From a virus, in the IMG/VR virus record IMGVR_UViG_3300033141_003455, positions 1-39,737 of that record: DNA of 39,737 nucleotides. The stretch is one strand, 5' to 3'. Made by a program: the position numbers and the translations under genes. The notes beneath the pieces are model-generated. The model was not told where the DNA came from and did not search any database. It saw nothing but the letters and a program-made list of their open reading frames with translations. Position 1 is the first letter of the stretch. Each line of letters starts with the position of its first letter. This document shows positions 39,453-39,737 of the stretch, piece after piece.

Positions 39453-39737
39453 CTACATACACCTAATAAAGACGTGGTGTGATGTGGTAGCCGAGCTAGC
39501 CGCATTACTAGCTAGTGTCCGCATCGCCACGAACTGTATAGGTGGTTGTCGACTGTCCGTAAAGGCAGCATTGGATGCTACTGCTGAGGTCAGGTTACCA
39601 TAGGCCCTCGCAGGCTCAGCAACGAATGAAACCGCGCCACCGGAGCTGCCAATACCTACGTCGCCGATTGCGACGTTGGCGTCGGTAGCCGTCCCGTGAG
39701 CGTAACATACGGCGTCATCATCTTACCCGTAACACTG
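39453..39737 (-). CDS. 3' fragment of a late gene cut by the right edge
   Basis: On the minus strand the frame from 39722 to the TAG at 39455-39453 is open for 89 residues with a structural-protein look (Ala/Ser/Gly-rich, TDANVAIGDVGIGSSGGAV, later QFVAMRTLASNAA). It is blocked by a TAA at its own upstream end (39725-39723), just 12 bases before the edge. A one-base error there would join it to the other frame (SVTGK). Order suggests a head or decoration protein after the capsid gene. The true start lies outside the window. Confidence 0.45.

Noticed and set aside
1-39737. CRISPR array near the Cas4-like gene
   Set aside because: No repeat-spacer structure is seen anywhere; the repeats found are short and tandem without spacers.
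1-39737. Integrase, repressor or other lysogeny genes
   Set aside because: None could be recognised; the HTH protein at 18405 lies in the replication block and is not repressor-like.
1-39737. Direct circular closure of the two ends
   Set aside because: Joining them stops the capsid frame after six codons, and the ends share no overlap that I can see.

Overview
The window is most of the genome of a tailed double-stranded DNA bacteriophage, close to 40 kb. Gene content points to a short-tailed (podovirus-like) phage. There is a large terminase, portal, scaffold, capsid and P22-type adaptor. Several very large or coiled-coil internal (ejection) proteins are present, but I see no tail sheath, tube or tape-measure gene. 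The host is a bacterium: almost every start is preceded by a near-perfect AAGGAGG-type Shine-Dalgarno (SD) site, and two sigma70-like promoters are readable. The strong SD sites suggest a Firmicutes-like host, but that is inference. No phage RNA polymerase is visible, so host polymerase is probably used throughout.

Layout: (i) 1-6923, minus strand, is the packaging, lysis and head operon read right to left: small terminase, a small unknown, M15 peptidase endolysin, 3-TM holin, large terminase, portal, a small conserved protein, scaffold and major capsid protein, the last cut by the window edge. (ii) 6924-8440 is a divergent, largely non-coding region. It holds a leftward promoter, a 13-bp iterated repeat, one small gene with a strong terminator, and about 750 bp of AT-rich repeats (a candidate origin) ending in a consensus-like rightward promoter. 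(iii) 8441-23374, plus strand, is the early and replication operon. It carries QueC, many small proteins, a Cas4/RecB-like nuclease, a Sak4-like ATPase with a DUF669-like protein, a cluster of Cys-rich small proteins, QueD, QueE, FolE, DUF3310, an HTH protein, a UDG-DNA polymerase A fusion, a DpdA-like transglycosylase and a DUF3987-like ATPase. (iv) 23392-39737, minus strand, carries the tail, ejection and fibre genes, with a glycosyltransferase, methyltransferase and sulfotransferase-like cassette upstream. Read as a circle, (iv) follows the capsid gene of (i), so the two minus-strand blocks are probably one late operon interrupted by the window ends.

The genes suggest a phage whose genome guanine is replaced in part by a 7-deazaguanine. 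FolE, QueD, QueE and QueC make preQ0 from GTP, and the DpdA-like enzyme would place it in DNA, presumably against host restriction. Replication uses a family-A polymerase carrying its own Fe-S uracil-DNA glycosylase, a candidate helicase, and a Sak4, DUF669 and nuclease recombination set.

Features that the gene list does not explain: a likely hidden C-terminal extension of the large terminase in the -1 frame; four long-stem RNA elements directly after stop codons in the early operon; recurrent tandem repeats of about 10 bp in gene leaders; an iteron-like origin region; a pair of Cys-rich paralogues; and two signal-like hydrophobic segments inside a 1856-residue virion protein.
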